Shown: in pieces, positions 15,323 to 22,897 of the stretch
Layout of the letters: each line of letters starts with the position of its first letter
Position numbering within the stretch: position 1 is the first letter of the stretch
Source: an uncultured Ideonella sp.
GTDB taxonomy: Bacteria; Pseudomonadota; Gammaproteobacteria; Burkholderiales; Burkholderiaceae
Length of the DNA: 22,897 nucleotides
Reading direction: 5' to 3'
NCBI GenBank assembly: GCA_946479475.1
Contig: CAMLGG010000059.1
Span: 1 to 22,897, forward strand
The notes under the pieces: generated by a model
What the model was told of the DNA's origin: nothing
The model's input: the letters and a program-made list of their open reading frames with translations, nothing else
The model's database searches: none
Position numbers and translations under genes: made by a program

Positions 15323-16578
15323 GTCTCGGAAGGCAACGCGCCGCCAGCCTCGGCGCGGCCGCGCATCGCCCAGTTGAACAGCGGTGTGGCGAGGACCGTC
15401 GTGACCACGGCCATCAGCACGAGGATCGAGAACAGCCCGGTCTCGATCACCCCGGCGGCCAGGCCGATGTTGATGATGATGAGCTCCATCAGGCCACGGG
15501 CGTTCATGAGCGCGCCTATGGCGAGCGCATCCTGCCGGCTCTCGCCGTTCAGACGTGCCGTCGCCCAGCAGGCCACGCCCTTGCCGCCGAACGAGGCCGC
15601 GAGGATGACCAGCGCGGCGCCGAGGATGGCCGGGTCGAGCAGCATGTCGATCCGGGTGTTCAGGCCCGAGTAGGTGAAGAACATCGGCAGCAGGAAGACC
15701 ACGACGAAGGGCTGCAGGCCGGCCCGGACCTTCTCGGCCAGGGGCCCGCGCGGCATCACGCAGCCCAGCAGGAAGCCACCGAAGACCGCGTGGATGCCGA
15801 TGGCGTCCATCGCGAAGGCGCACAGCGCGAACAGCACCAGCACGATGGCGAACAGGCTGTCGGGCAGCGGGGCATCCGGCTGAACGTGACGCGACAGCGG
15901 GCGCAGCAGGCGCGCGCCGAGCGTGGTCATGAAGATCGCGAAGGCGAGGCCGCCGCCTATGGCCAGGTAGGCGCCGGTCCAGGAGCCACCGAAGCTGGCC
16001 AGCACGATGGCCAGGATGCACCACGCGGCGGCATCGTCGAACGCGCCGGCAGTCAGGGTGAGCGTGCCGAGCGAAGTGCCGGCCAGGCCGCGCTCGTGGA
16101 TGATGCGGGCCAGCATCGGGAACGCGGTGATCGCGATCGCCGCGCCCATGAACAGCGCGGCCTCGAAAGGCTGCGCCTTCGCCGAGAACAGCCCTGGCAC
16201 CGTGTGCAGCCATGGGGTCAGCATGAAAGCCAGGGCGAAGGGGGCGGCGATCCCGGCCAGCGAGACCGAAACGGCGCTACGCGCGCGTTGCCGGAAGTGC
16301 TCGCCGCGGAACTCCAGGCCCACCATGAACATGTAAAGGCCGACCCCGAGCTGCGCCGCCACGTAGAGCGTTCCCTTGGTCTCCTTCGGGAACACGGCCT
16401 GCTGCCACTCGGGCGCGAGGAGGCCGAACAGCGAAGGCCCGAGCAGAACGCCGGCGATCATCTCGCCGACCACCTGCGGCTGCCCCAGCCGCCGGGCGAT
16501 GCGCCCGACCCCCTGGCTCGCGGCGATGATGACCGCAGCCTGCGCGAAGAAATGGATCGAGAGCTCGGTGGTCTGCAT
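15319..16578 (-). CDS. Cation/proton antiporter, CPA2 family (KefB/CHX/NapA-like)
   Basis: This 419-residue inner-membrane protein with about 12-13 hydrophobic segments should exchange sodium or potassium for protons. The family motif [19 protein letters not shown] (about 31-49) and [12 protein letters not shown] (about 149-160) are present. The ion-binding pair is Asp171-Asp172 in GAFDDAAAW, the DD pair of electrogenic CPA2 antiporters. There is no C-terminal TrkA-N/RCK domain of the kind found in KefB/KefC, so direct nucleotide or glutathione gating is not expected. The ATG at 16576-16578 has GAGG about ten bases upstream. It ends convergent with kup, the two TAG stops overlapping in a CTAG, and follows gshA on the same strand after 95 bases. 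The ion specificity is not evident. Confidence 0.88.
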   Translation of the reverse strand: MQTTELSIHFFAQAAVIIAASQGVGRIARRLGQPQVVGEMIAGVLLGPSLFGLLAPEWQQAVFPKETKGTLYVAAQLGVGLYMFMVGLEFRGEHFRQRARSAVSVSLAGIAAPFALAFMLTPWLHTVPGLFSAKAQPFEAALFMGAAIAITAFPMLARIIHERGLAGTSLGTLTLTAGAFDDAAAWCILAIVLASFGGSWTGAYLAIGGGLAFAIFMTTLGARLLRPLSRHVQPDAPLPDSLFAIVLVLFALCAFAMDAIGIHAVFGGFLLGCVMPRGPLAEKVRAGLQPFVVVFLLPMFFTYSGLNTRIDMLLDPAILGAALVILAASFGGKGVACWATARLNGESRQDALAIGALMNARGLMELIIINIGLAAGVIETGLFSILVLMAVVTTVLATPLFNWAMRGRAEAGGALPSET

Positions 16579-16590
16579 GGTTTCGCGGCC

Positions 16591-16610
16591 TCGCCCCGCC
16601 GTTGGGGCGA
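16591..16610 (-). promoter_or_regulatory. Hairpin at the antiporter ribosome binding site
   Basis: A perfect 7-base inverted repeat, TCGCCCC and GGGGCGA (16591-16597 and 16604-16610), lies in the gap between gshA and the antiporter. On the minus strand its second arm runs straight into GGGGCGAGG, the best Shine-Dalgarno candidate for the antiporter. No T-run follows, so it does not look like a gshA terminator. In such GC-rich DNA a short repeat like this can arise by chance. Confidence 0.3.
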
Positions 16611-16673
16611 ACTGCCGCGATTGTCCGCCGACCGGGCGGGTGCACCGGGACCGGCCGGGCTCCGCTCAGCGCT

Positions 16674-17969
16674 TCACTCGTACGTCTCGGCGTTCGGGTC
16701 GGTGGCTTCCAGCTCGTAGGCCGCGGCCAGCATCGCGAGGCGGCCGATCACGCCGTACATGTAGAAGCGGTTGGGCGCGCTGGCGCCCGGCTTCTCGCCG
16801 GGCCGGGGCAGGTGGTGGCTCTCGGCGAAGGCCAGGGGCACGTAGCTGGCGCCCGGGGCGTTGAGGTTCTCGTCTATGCCGCGGTCGGCGTGGATGCGGT
16901 AGAAGCCGCCCACGACGTAGCGGTCGATCATGTAGACCACCGGCTCGGCCACCGCGTCGTTGACCCGCTCGTAGGTCGGCACGCCTTCCTGGATGATGAC
17001 CTCGGTCACCGCCTGGCCGTCCTTGGCGACGGCCATCCTGGCGGCCGTGCGGCGGCTGAGGTCGTCCAGCTCCTTCACGTCGCGCACGGTCATGATGCCC
17101 ATGCCGCAGGTGCCGTTGTCGGCCTTGACCACGACGAAGGGCTTCTCGTTGATGCCGTACTCCTTGTGCTTGCGGCGGATCTTGGACAGCAGGGCGTCGG
17201 CGTTGTCGCGCACGCAGTCCAGGCCCTGTCCGGCCTCCCAGTCGACCTGGCCGCAGCGGGTGTACATCGGGTTGATCAGCCACGGGTCCATGCCCAGCAG
17301 CTTGGCGAACTTCTTGGCCACCTCCTCGTAGGCATGGAAGTGGTGGCTCTTGCGGCGGCTGCCCCAGCCCGCGTGCAGCGGCGGCAGCAGGTACTGCTCG
17401 TGCAGGTTCTCCAGCACCTTGGGCACGCCGGCCGAGAGGTCGTTGTTGAGCAGGATGGTGCAGGGGTCGAAGTTCTTCAGGCCCAGCCGGCGGCGGCTGC
17501 GCTCCAGCGGCTCGAGCGTGAGATGGCTGCCATCGGGCAAGTCCAGCGTGGTGGGCTCGGTGATGGATTCGTCCAGCGTGCCCAGGCGCACGTTCAGGCC
17601 GGCGAGCGAGAAGATCTGGATCAGCCGCTGCAGGTTCATCAGGTAGAACTTGTTGCGGTCGTGCTTCTCCGGCAGCAGCAGCAGGTTCTTGGCCTCGGGG
17701 CAGATCTTCTCGATCGCCGCCATCGCCGCCTGCACCGCCAGCGGCAGCATGTCGGGCGTGAGGTTGTTGAAGCCGCCGGGGAAGAGGTTGGTGTCCACCG
17801 GCGCCAGCTTGAAGCCGGCATTGCGGATGTCCACCGAGCTGTAGAAGGGAGGGGTGTGCTCCATCCACTCGAGCCGGAACCAGCGCTCGATGGCCGGCAT
17901 CGATTCGAGGATGCGCTGCTCCAGTTCGTTGATGGGGCCGGTGAGCGCGGTGACGAGATGCGGGACCAT
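16674..17969 (-). CDS. gshA: Glutamate-cysteine ligase, proteobacterial type (TIGR02049-like)
   Basis: This 431-residue cytoplasmic ATP-dependent ligase makes gamma-glutamylcysteine, the first step of glutathione synthesis. It resembles the distinct GshA family of beta-proteobacteria and acidophilic iron oxidisers (about 430 residues) rather than E. coli GshA. Recognisable segments are SSVDIRNAGFKLAPVDTNLFPGGFNNL, LLLLPEKHDRNKFYL, AGWGSRRKSHHF, VVVKADNGTCGMGIMTV with the ATP-grasp-like lysine and glycine-rich loop, and the C-terminal RFYMYGVIGRLAMLAAAYE. The ATG at 17967-17969 is chosen because a 44-residue upstream extension runs back over the amtB terminator and is Arg-rich. Its own promoter must lie between that terminator and 17969; I see no strong match. 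gshB, the usual partner, is not next to it. Confidence 0.9.
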   Translation of the reverse strand: MVPHLVTALTGPINELEQRILESMPAIERWFRLEWMEHTPPFYSSVDIRNAGFKLAPVDTNLFPGGFNNLTPDMLPLAVQAAMAAIEKICPEAKNLLLLPEKHDRNKFYLMNLQRLIQIFSLAGLNVRLGTLDESITEPTTLDLPDGSHLTLEPLERSRRRLGLKNFDPCTILLNNDLSAGVPKVLENLHEQYLLPPLHAGWGSRRKSHHFHAYEEVAKKFAKLLGMDPWLINPMYTRCGQVDWEAGQGLDCVRDNADALLSKIRRKHKEYGINEKPFVVVKADNGTCGMGIMTVRDVKELDDLSRRTAARMAVAKDGQAVTEVIIQEGVPTYERVNDAVAEPVVYMIDRYVVGGFYRIHADRGIDENLNAPGASYVPLAFAESHHLPRPGEKPGASAPNRFYMYGVIGRLAMLAAAYELEATDPNAETYE

Positions 17970-18060
17970 GGCAGGACGACGGCGACGGTGGAGGATCGAT
18001 TCTGGCAGATGGGGTCGGCCGTCCCGTTTGGCAAGTGCCGGCCGGATCCGCTCGGCCGAC

Positions 18061-18092
18061 AGGAAAGAAAAAGGCCGCCCGAAGGCGGCCTT
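18061..18092 (-). terminator. Intrinsic terminator of the porin-glnK-amtB operon
   Basis: A perfect 9-base inverted repeat (AAGGCCGCC at 18071-18079, GGCGGCCTT at 18084-18092, CGAA loop) is followed on the minus strand by TTTTTCTTTCC. It lies 27 bases after the amtB stop. This is a strong Rho-independent terminator and separates the nitrogen operon from gshA. Confidence 0.9.
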
Positions 18093-18119
18093 GGCTGGCA
18101 ATCGAGATGCCGTCGGGGA

Positions 18120-19646
18120 TCAGCGGTTGTAGGCCGTCTCGCCGTGCGCGCTGATGTCCAGGCCCTCGCGTTCTTCTTCCTCGGTGACGCGCAGGCCGAT
18201 CACCAGGTCGACGATCTTGTAGGCCACGAAGGACACCACGGCGGACCAGACCACGGTCAGGCCGACGCTCTTGGCCTGGATCAGGAACTGGTCGAACATG
18301 CCGTTGGAACCCACGGCCGCGGTGACCCAGTCGGTCACCAGGCCCGGGCCGCCGAGCGCCTGGTTGTTGAAGATGCCGGTCAGCAGGGCACCGACGATGC
18401 CCCCCACGCCGTGCACGCCGAAGACGTCGAGCGAGTCGTCGGCGCCGATGATGCGCTTGAGACCGTTCACGCCCCACAGGCAGGCGAAGCCGGCGATCGC
18501 GCCGACGACCAGCGCGCCGACGATGCCGACGTTGCCGGCGGCCGGGGTGATGGCCACCAGGCCGGCGACGGCACCGGAAGCGGCACCCAGCATCGAGGCC
18601 TTGCCCTTGTGCAGCGCCTCGCCGGCACACCAGGCCAGCACCGCCATCGCGGTCGCCGAGAAGGTGTTCAGGAAGGCCAGCGCGGCGCTGTTGCCGGCTT
18701 CGAGCGCGGAGCCGGCGTTGAAGCCGAACCAGCCCACCCACAGCAGCGAGGCGCCGACCATGGTCAACGTCAGCGAGTGCGGGGTGAAGGCTTCCTTGCC
18801 GTAGCCGATGCGCTTGCCGACCATGAAGGCGCCCACCAGGCCCGCCACGGCGGCGTTGATGTGCACCACCGTGCCGCCGGCGAAGTCCAGCGCGCCCCAC
18901 TGCCAGGCCAGGCCGGCCTTGGCGTTCATCGCGTCGACCACTTCCTTGCCGGTGTAGGCGTCCGGGCCCATCCAGAACCAGACCATGTGGGCGATCGGCG
19001 TGTAGCTGAAGGTGAACCACAGCACCATGAACATCAGCATGGCCGAGAACTTGATGCGCTCGGCGAAGGCGCCGACGATCAGGCAGCAGGTGATGGCCGC
19101 GAAGGTCGCCTGGAAGACGACGAACACGATCTCGGGGATGTAGACGCCCTTGCTGAAGGTGGCCGCGACGGAGTAGGCGCCGGAGGCCGGGTCGAACACG
19201 CCCTTCAGGAACAGCCGGTCGAAGCCGCCGATGAAGGAGTTGCCCTCGGTGAAGGCCAGGCTGTAGCCGTAGATCACCCACAGCACGGTGATGAGCGAGA
19301 AGGTGACGAACACCTGCATCAGCACCGACAGCATGTTCTTGCTGCGCACCAGGCCGCCGTAGAACAGGGCCAGGCCCGGGATGCTCATCATGATCACCAG
19401 CGCGGTGGAGATCAGCATCCAGGTGGTGTCGCCCTTGTTGGGCACCGGGGTCGCGGCGGCCGAGGCGGCTTCGGCGGGGGCGGCGGCTGCCGCAGCGCCG
19501 GAGGCGGCGGCATCGGCCGCGGCAGGGGCGCTGGCGATCGCCGTGGCGGCAGCCGGCGCGGAGGCGGCGCCGTCCTGCGCGGCGCTCACCCCTGCGAAGC
19601 CGAGGGCGGCCAGGCCCAGGGCGAGGGAGACGAGAAGTTTTCTCAT
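18120..19646 (-). CDS. amtB: Ammonium transporter AmtB with signal peptide and Ala-rich N-terminal extension
   Basis: This 508-residue inner-membrane channel conducts ammonium under nitrogen limitation and is blocked by GlnK. A cleavable signal peptide (about 1-23, ending SAA before QDG) is followed by a low-complexity Ala/Pro/Ser stretch (about 24-68). Eleven membrane segments then start near TTWMLISTALVIMMSIPGLALFYGGL. The twin pore histidines are His262 (FAGGTVVHINA) and His412 (FGVHGVGG), and Asp254 is the conserved aspartate of the first pore motif. The Ala-rich stretch would lie in the periplasm before the first core helix. It starts 27 bases after glnK on the same strand, the usual gene order, and is followed by a strong terminator. 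Confidence 0.94.
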   Translation of the reverse strand: MRKLLVSLALGLAALGFAGVSAAQDGAASAPAAATAIASAPAAADAAASGAAAAAAPAEAASAAATPVPNKGDTTWMLISTALVIMMSIPGLALFYGGLVRSKNMLSVLMQVFVTFSLITVLWVIYGYSLAFTEGNSFIGGFDRLFLKGVFDPASGAYSVAATFSKGVYIPEIVFVVFQATFAAITCCLIVGAFAERIKFSAMLMFMVLWFTFSYTPIAHMVWFWMGPDAYTGKEVVDAMNAKAGLAWQWGALDFAGGTVVHINAAVAGLVGAFMVGKRIGYGKEAFTPHSLTLTMVGASLLWVGWFGFNAGSALEAGNSAALAFLNTFSATAMAVLAWCAGEALHKGKASMLGAASGAVAGLVAITPAAGNVGIVGALVVGAIAGFACLWGVNGLKRIIGADDSLDVFGVHGVGGIVGALLTGIFNNQALGGPGLVTDWVTAAVGSNGMFDQFLIQAKSVGLTVVWSAVVSFVAYKIVDLVIGLRVTEEEEREGLDISAHGETAYNR

Positions 19647-19673
19647 GATCGGGTTGTCTCGGTCGGGATGTAG

Positions 19674-20796
<1,123 letters not shown>

Positions 20797-20837
20797 GCAG
20801 TCCACTCCTCAAATCGAAAAAGCTCCCTGCGCGGCTT

Positions 20838-20853
20838 TGCAGCTTCCGTGCCA
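20838..20853 (-). promoter_or_regulatory. Sigma-54 promoter of the porin-glnK-amtB operon
   Basis: On the minus strand the sequence reads TGGCACGGAAGCTGCA, against the sigma-54 consensus TGGCACG-N4-TTGC. The -24 GG and -12 GC are at the right distance and only one base of TTGC differs. Transcription should begin near 20828, about 32 bases before the porin ATG. The position in front of a glnK-amtB operon and the NtrC-like sites upstream support it strongly. Confidence 0.88.
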
Positions 20854-20872
20854 CGGCCGGCGCGGTGCGCAG

Positions 20873-20889
20873 GCCACCGCAGTGGTGCA
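20873..20889 (-). promoter_or_regulatory. NtrC-like binding site, promoter-proximal
   Basis: The sequence GCCACC-N5-GGTGCA has a perfect right half and four of six bases of the left half of the NtrC consensus TGCACC-N5-GGTGCA. It lies about 45-61 bases upstream of the inferred transcription start. It is weaker than the distal site and may be a low-affinity site. Confidence 0.5.
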
Positions 20890-20946
20890 AGTCGGGGCGG
20901 GCAGCGACGGTGTGGGCGCACCGCATCAGGGCTATCCGCCATGCAA

Positions 20947-20963
20947 TGCACCGGACTGGTGCG
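20947..20963 (-). promoter_or_regulatory. NtrC-like binding site, distal enhancer
   Basis: The sequence TGCACC-N5-GGTGCG matches the NtrC consensus TGCACC-N5-GGTGCA in 11 of 12 specified bases. It lies about 120-135 bases upstream of the inferred sigma-54 start, the usual enhancer distance. It also lies 90 bases ahead of comM on the other strand. Confidence 0.8.
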
Positions 20964-20973
20964 GTGCGCGGCA

Positions 20974-20987
20974 CCCCCAAGCGGGGG
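20974..20987. repeat. Short inverted repeat upstream of comM
   Basis: CCCCC at 20974-20978 and GGGGG at 20983-20987 flank AAGC. Hairpins built from CCCCCAAG-type arms are common between genes in Burkholderiales, so this may be a small intergenic repeat element. No other copy was seen in the window and no function is assigned. Confidence 0.35.
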
Positions 20988-21051
20988 AAGGCCGTCCGCG
21001 GCGGTGCTTCGCACAATCCAGGGGAGTTTCGAAACAGGGAGGAACAAGCCG

Positions 21052-22605
21052 ATGTCGCTGGCCGTCGTCGCCAGCCGGGCCCTGGACGGCCTGGCCGCGC
21101 CCGAAGTGCGGGTGGAGGTCCACCTCGCCAACGGCCTGCCGAGCTTCACGCTGGTGGGCCTGGCCGACACCGAGGTGAAGGAGGCCCGCGAGCGCGTGCG
21201 CGCAGCACTCGCGCAGAGCGGCTTTGCCTTCCCGCATAACAAGAGGATCACGGTGAACCTGGCGCCGGCCGACCTGCCCAAGGAGTCCGGCCGCTTCGAC
21301 CTGCCCATCGCCCTGGGCATCCTCGCGGCGCAGGGCGTGGTCGAGGCCAAGCGGCTCGCCGGCATCGAGTTCGCGGGCGAGCTCTCGCTGGCCGGCGAAC
21401 TGCGGCCGGTGCGGGGGGCGCTCGCGCTCGCGCTGGCGGCCCGCGAGGCCGAGCCCCGCCCGGTCGTCGTGCTGCCGGCGGCCAGCGCGGCCGAGGCGGC
21501 GCGGGTCGAAGGCGTGGACATCCGTGCCGCCCGCCACCTTGCCGACGTCGTGCAGGCGCTGCAGCCTGCTGAAGCCGAGAGAGGAGGTGAGGGAGGGCAG
21601 GCGGTGCCGGGCCTGGCCCGCGCCCGTCCCGAAGCCGTGCCCGCACCCGCGGCTTCGCACGACCTGCGAGATGTGAAAGGCCAGTCGGCCGCCAAGCGTG
21701 CGCTGGAGATTGCGGCGGCCGGAAGCCACAGCCTGCTCCTCGTCGGCCCTCCCGGCACGGGCAAGTCCATGCTCGCCCAGCGCCTGGCCGGCCTGCTGCC
21801 GCCGATGGAAGAAGGCGAGGCGCTGGCCACGGCGGCCCTGCAGAGCATCTCCGCCCGGGGGTTCGAGCCTTCCCAGTGGCGCAAGCGGCCGGTGCGGACG
21901 CCGCACCACAGCGCGAGCGCCGTGGCGCTGGTCGGCGGCGGCTCACCGCCGCGGCCGGGCGAGATCTCGCTGGCCCATGGCGGCGTGCTGTTCCTGGACG
22001 AGCTGCCCGAGTTCCCCCGCATGGCGCTGGAGGCGCTGCGCGAGCCGCTCGAGACGGGACAGATCACGATCTCCCGGGCTGCCCGCCAGGCTCAGTATCC
22101 GGCCCGCTTCCAGCTCGTCGCGGCCATGAACCCCTGCCCCTGCGGCTGGCTGGGTGCCTTTGCCGCGACCGGCCGCAGCTGCCGCTGCTCGCCGGAGGCG
22201 GTGACGCGCTACCAGGGCAAGCTTTCCGGGCCGCTGCTGGACCGCATCGACATGCAGGTCGAGGTGCCGGCGATCGCGGCGGCCGATCTGATGGCTGCGC
22301 CGGAGGGCGAGCCGAGCGCCGCCGTGGCGGCCAGGGTGGTGCAGGCCCGTGCCCGCCAGACGCAGCGCCAGGGCGTGCCCAACGGTGCCATGCCGGCCGC
22401 CGGCATGGACGAGGCGTGCCGCCTCGAGCCGGCCGCCGCGCAGTTCCTGCAGGGGGTCGCCGGGCGCCTGGGCTGGTCCGGCCGCAGCCTGCACCGGGTG
22501 ATGAAGCTGGCCCGCACCATCGCCGACCTGGCCGATGCCGAGGATGTGGGCATGGCCGCGGTGGCCGAGGCGGTGCAGTACCGGCGCGCCCTGCCGGAGC
22601 GCTGA
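21052..22605 (+). CDS. comM: ComM/YifB family AAA+ ATPase (Mg-chelatase-like)
   Basis: This 517-residue protein matches ComM, a hexameric helicase that drives branch migration when single-stranded DNA is integrated during natural transformation. The N-terminal domain (about 1-165, SLAVVASRALDGLAAPEVRVEVHLANGLP) has the Lon-protease-like fold of this family. A low-complexity linker (about 180-205) leads into the AAA+ core, with Walker A GPPGTGKS (232-239), Walker B FLDE with Asp316-Glu317, and a Cys pair of pairs (Cys362, Cys364, Cys377, Cys379) that could bind zinc. The C-terminal Mg-chelatase-type domain ends SRSLHR-like (GRSLHRVMKLARTIADL). The ATG at 21052 has AGGGAGGA about eight bases upstream. 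Presence of comM does not prove competence, since it is widespread. The stop is 13 bases from that of the convergent glycosyltransferase. Confidence 0.93.
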   Translation: MSLAVVASRALDGLAAPEVRVEVHLANGLPSFTLVGLADTEVKEARERVRAALAQSGFAFPHNKRITVNLAPADLPKESGRFDLPIALGILAAQGVVEAKRLAGIEFAGELSLAGELRPVRGALALALAAREAEPRPVVVLPAASAAEAARVEGVDIRAARHLADVVQALQPAEAERGGEGGQAVPGLARARPEAVPAPAASHDLRDVKGQSAAKRALEIAAAGSHSLLLVGPPGTGKSMLAQRLAGLLPPMEEGEALATAALQSISARGFEPSQWRKRPVRTPHHSASAVALVGGGSPPRPGEISLAHGGVLFLDELPEFPRMALEALREPLETGQITISRAARQAQYPARFQLVAAMNPCPCGWLGAFAATGRSCRCSPEAVTRYQGKLSGPLLDRIDMQVEVPAIAAADLMAAPEGEPSAAVAARVVQARARQTQRQGVPNGAMPAAGMDEACRLEPAAAQFLQGVAGRLGWSGRSLHRVMKLARTIADLADAEDVGMAAVAEAVQYRRALPER

Positions 22606-22618
22606 GGCCGCTGTCGAT

Positions 22619-22897
22619 TCAGCCGAAGCGCTCGCGTGCCGCCGCCACGCAGCGCGCACGGCCCGGCGCATCGCCCGCCCAGCGCACGATGGCCTCGACC
22701 CAGTCCGAAGGCTCGTTGCGAAGCAGCACGCCATCGACGCCATCGCGGACGAAGCCTTCGTAAGGCGCCACGCGGCTGTACAGGCCGAGCGCCCCCTGGC
22801 GGGTGTAGTCGACGAACTTGACCGGGCCCCGGCCGGCATTGAACACGCCGGGCAGCAGCGGCGCCAGGCCGATGTCCGCCGGGTGCGCGGCGGTGCG
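22619..22897 (-). CDS. Glycosyltransferase group 1-like protein, C-terminal part (cut by window edge)
   Basis: The 92 visible residues stay in frame to the right edge, so the gene begins outside the window. They contain HPADIGLAPLLPGVFN, then GPVKFVDYTRQGALGLYSRV, then YEGFVRDGVDGVLLRNEPSDWVEAI. This is the usual end of a GT4-type glycosyltransferase: the nucleotide-sugar-binding half with the KF.EY segment and the V.DG.nG.Ll turn. It probably acts in polysaccharide or lipopolysaccharide assembly, but the donor and acceptor cannot be told. The stop codon TGA is at 22619-22621. Confidence 0.75.
   Translation of the reverse strand, partial: RTAAHPADIGLAPLLPGVFNAGRGPVKFVDYTRQGALGLYSRVAPYEGFVRDGVDGVLLRNEPSDWVEAIVRWAGDAPGRARCVAAARERFG

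Noticed and set aside
13418..16213. 931-codon open frame on the minus strand across kup and the antiporter
   Set aside because: It is a shadow of two well-supported membrane protein genes, and its composition (His/Arg/Asp/Gln repeats) is that of a wrong frame.
16602..19673. 1023-codon open frame on the plus strand across gshA and amtB
   Set aside because: It is antisense to two strongly supported genes, rich in Gly/His/Gln/Arg with no domain, and lies over the amtB terminator.
20806..21051. A small gene such as ubiK between the porin and comM, where relatives often have one
   Set aside because: No frame in the 246-base gap reads like UbiK or any other protein, and the space is occupied by the sigma-54 promoter and NtrC-like sites.

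Overview
The window is very GC-rich, about 70% by eye, and tightly packed. It looks like the chromosome of a betaproteobacterium of the order Burkholderiales, probably the Rubrivivax/Leptothrix/Methylibium/Roseateles neighbourhood. This is inferred from protein character: the proteobacterial iron-oxidiser-type glutamate-cysteine ligase, a TorF-type porin next to glnK-amtB, and a kup gene beside a KdpDE-like pair. I see no rRNA, tRNA, CRISPR array, insertion sequence or prophage.

Layout. Bases 51-3807 hold a secreted cyclophilin-like isomerase (-), an S66 LD-carboxypeptidase coupled by ATGA to a GNAT acetyltransferase (+), and a convergent AEC-family permease (-). Bases 3824-6308 hold a Tat-exported PhoD-type phosphatase, an apparently internally deleted P-loop kinase remnant whose end overlaps phoD, and a CBS-domain protein, all on -. 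Bases 6439-10212 hold ornithine cyclodeaminase (-) divergent from an Lrp/AsnC regulator (+), which is fused by a GTGA overlap to rep helicase (+). The 226-base divergent gap carries repeated TTGCTC/GAGCAA half-sites that look like an Lrp operator.

Bases 10222-16578 form an ion-homeostasis block: a DUF190 protein and a CrcB/Fluc fluoride channel (-), then a short KdpD-like kinase, a KdpE-like regulator and the potassium transporter kup (+), then a convergent CPA2 cation/proton antiporter (-). No kdpFABC is present, so the KdpDE-like pair is most simply read as controlling kup. The kup leader has a 10-bp-spaced TCTTTA direct repeat and two overlapping perfect inverted repeats that cannot form together. 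One of them buries the Shine-Dalgarno sequence of the favoured kup start. This is the best candidate in the window for something undescribed.

Bases 16674-20796 hold gshA, then the operon porin-glnK-amtB (all -) ending in a strong terminator. Upstream of the porin is a near-consensus sigma-54 promoter with two NtrC-like sites, so the porin, the PII protein and the ammonium transporter should be induced together by nitrogen limitation. Bases 21052-22605 encode ComM (+), and the right edge cuts a glycosyltransferase (-).

All coordinates and motifs were read by eye. No homology search, folding program or promoter predictor was run.
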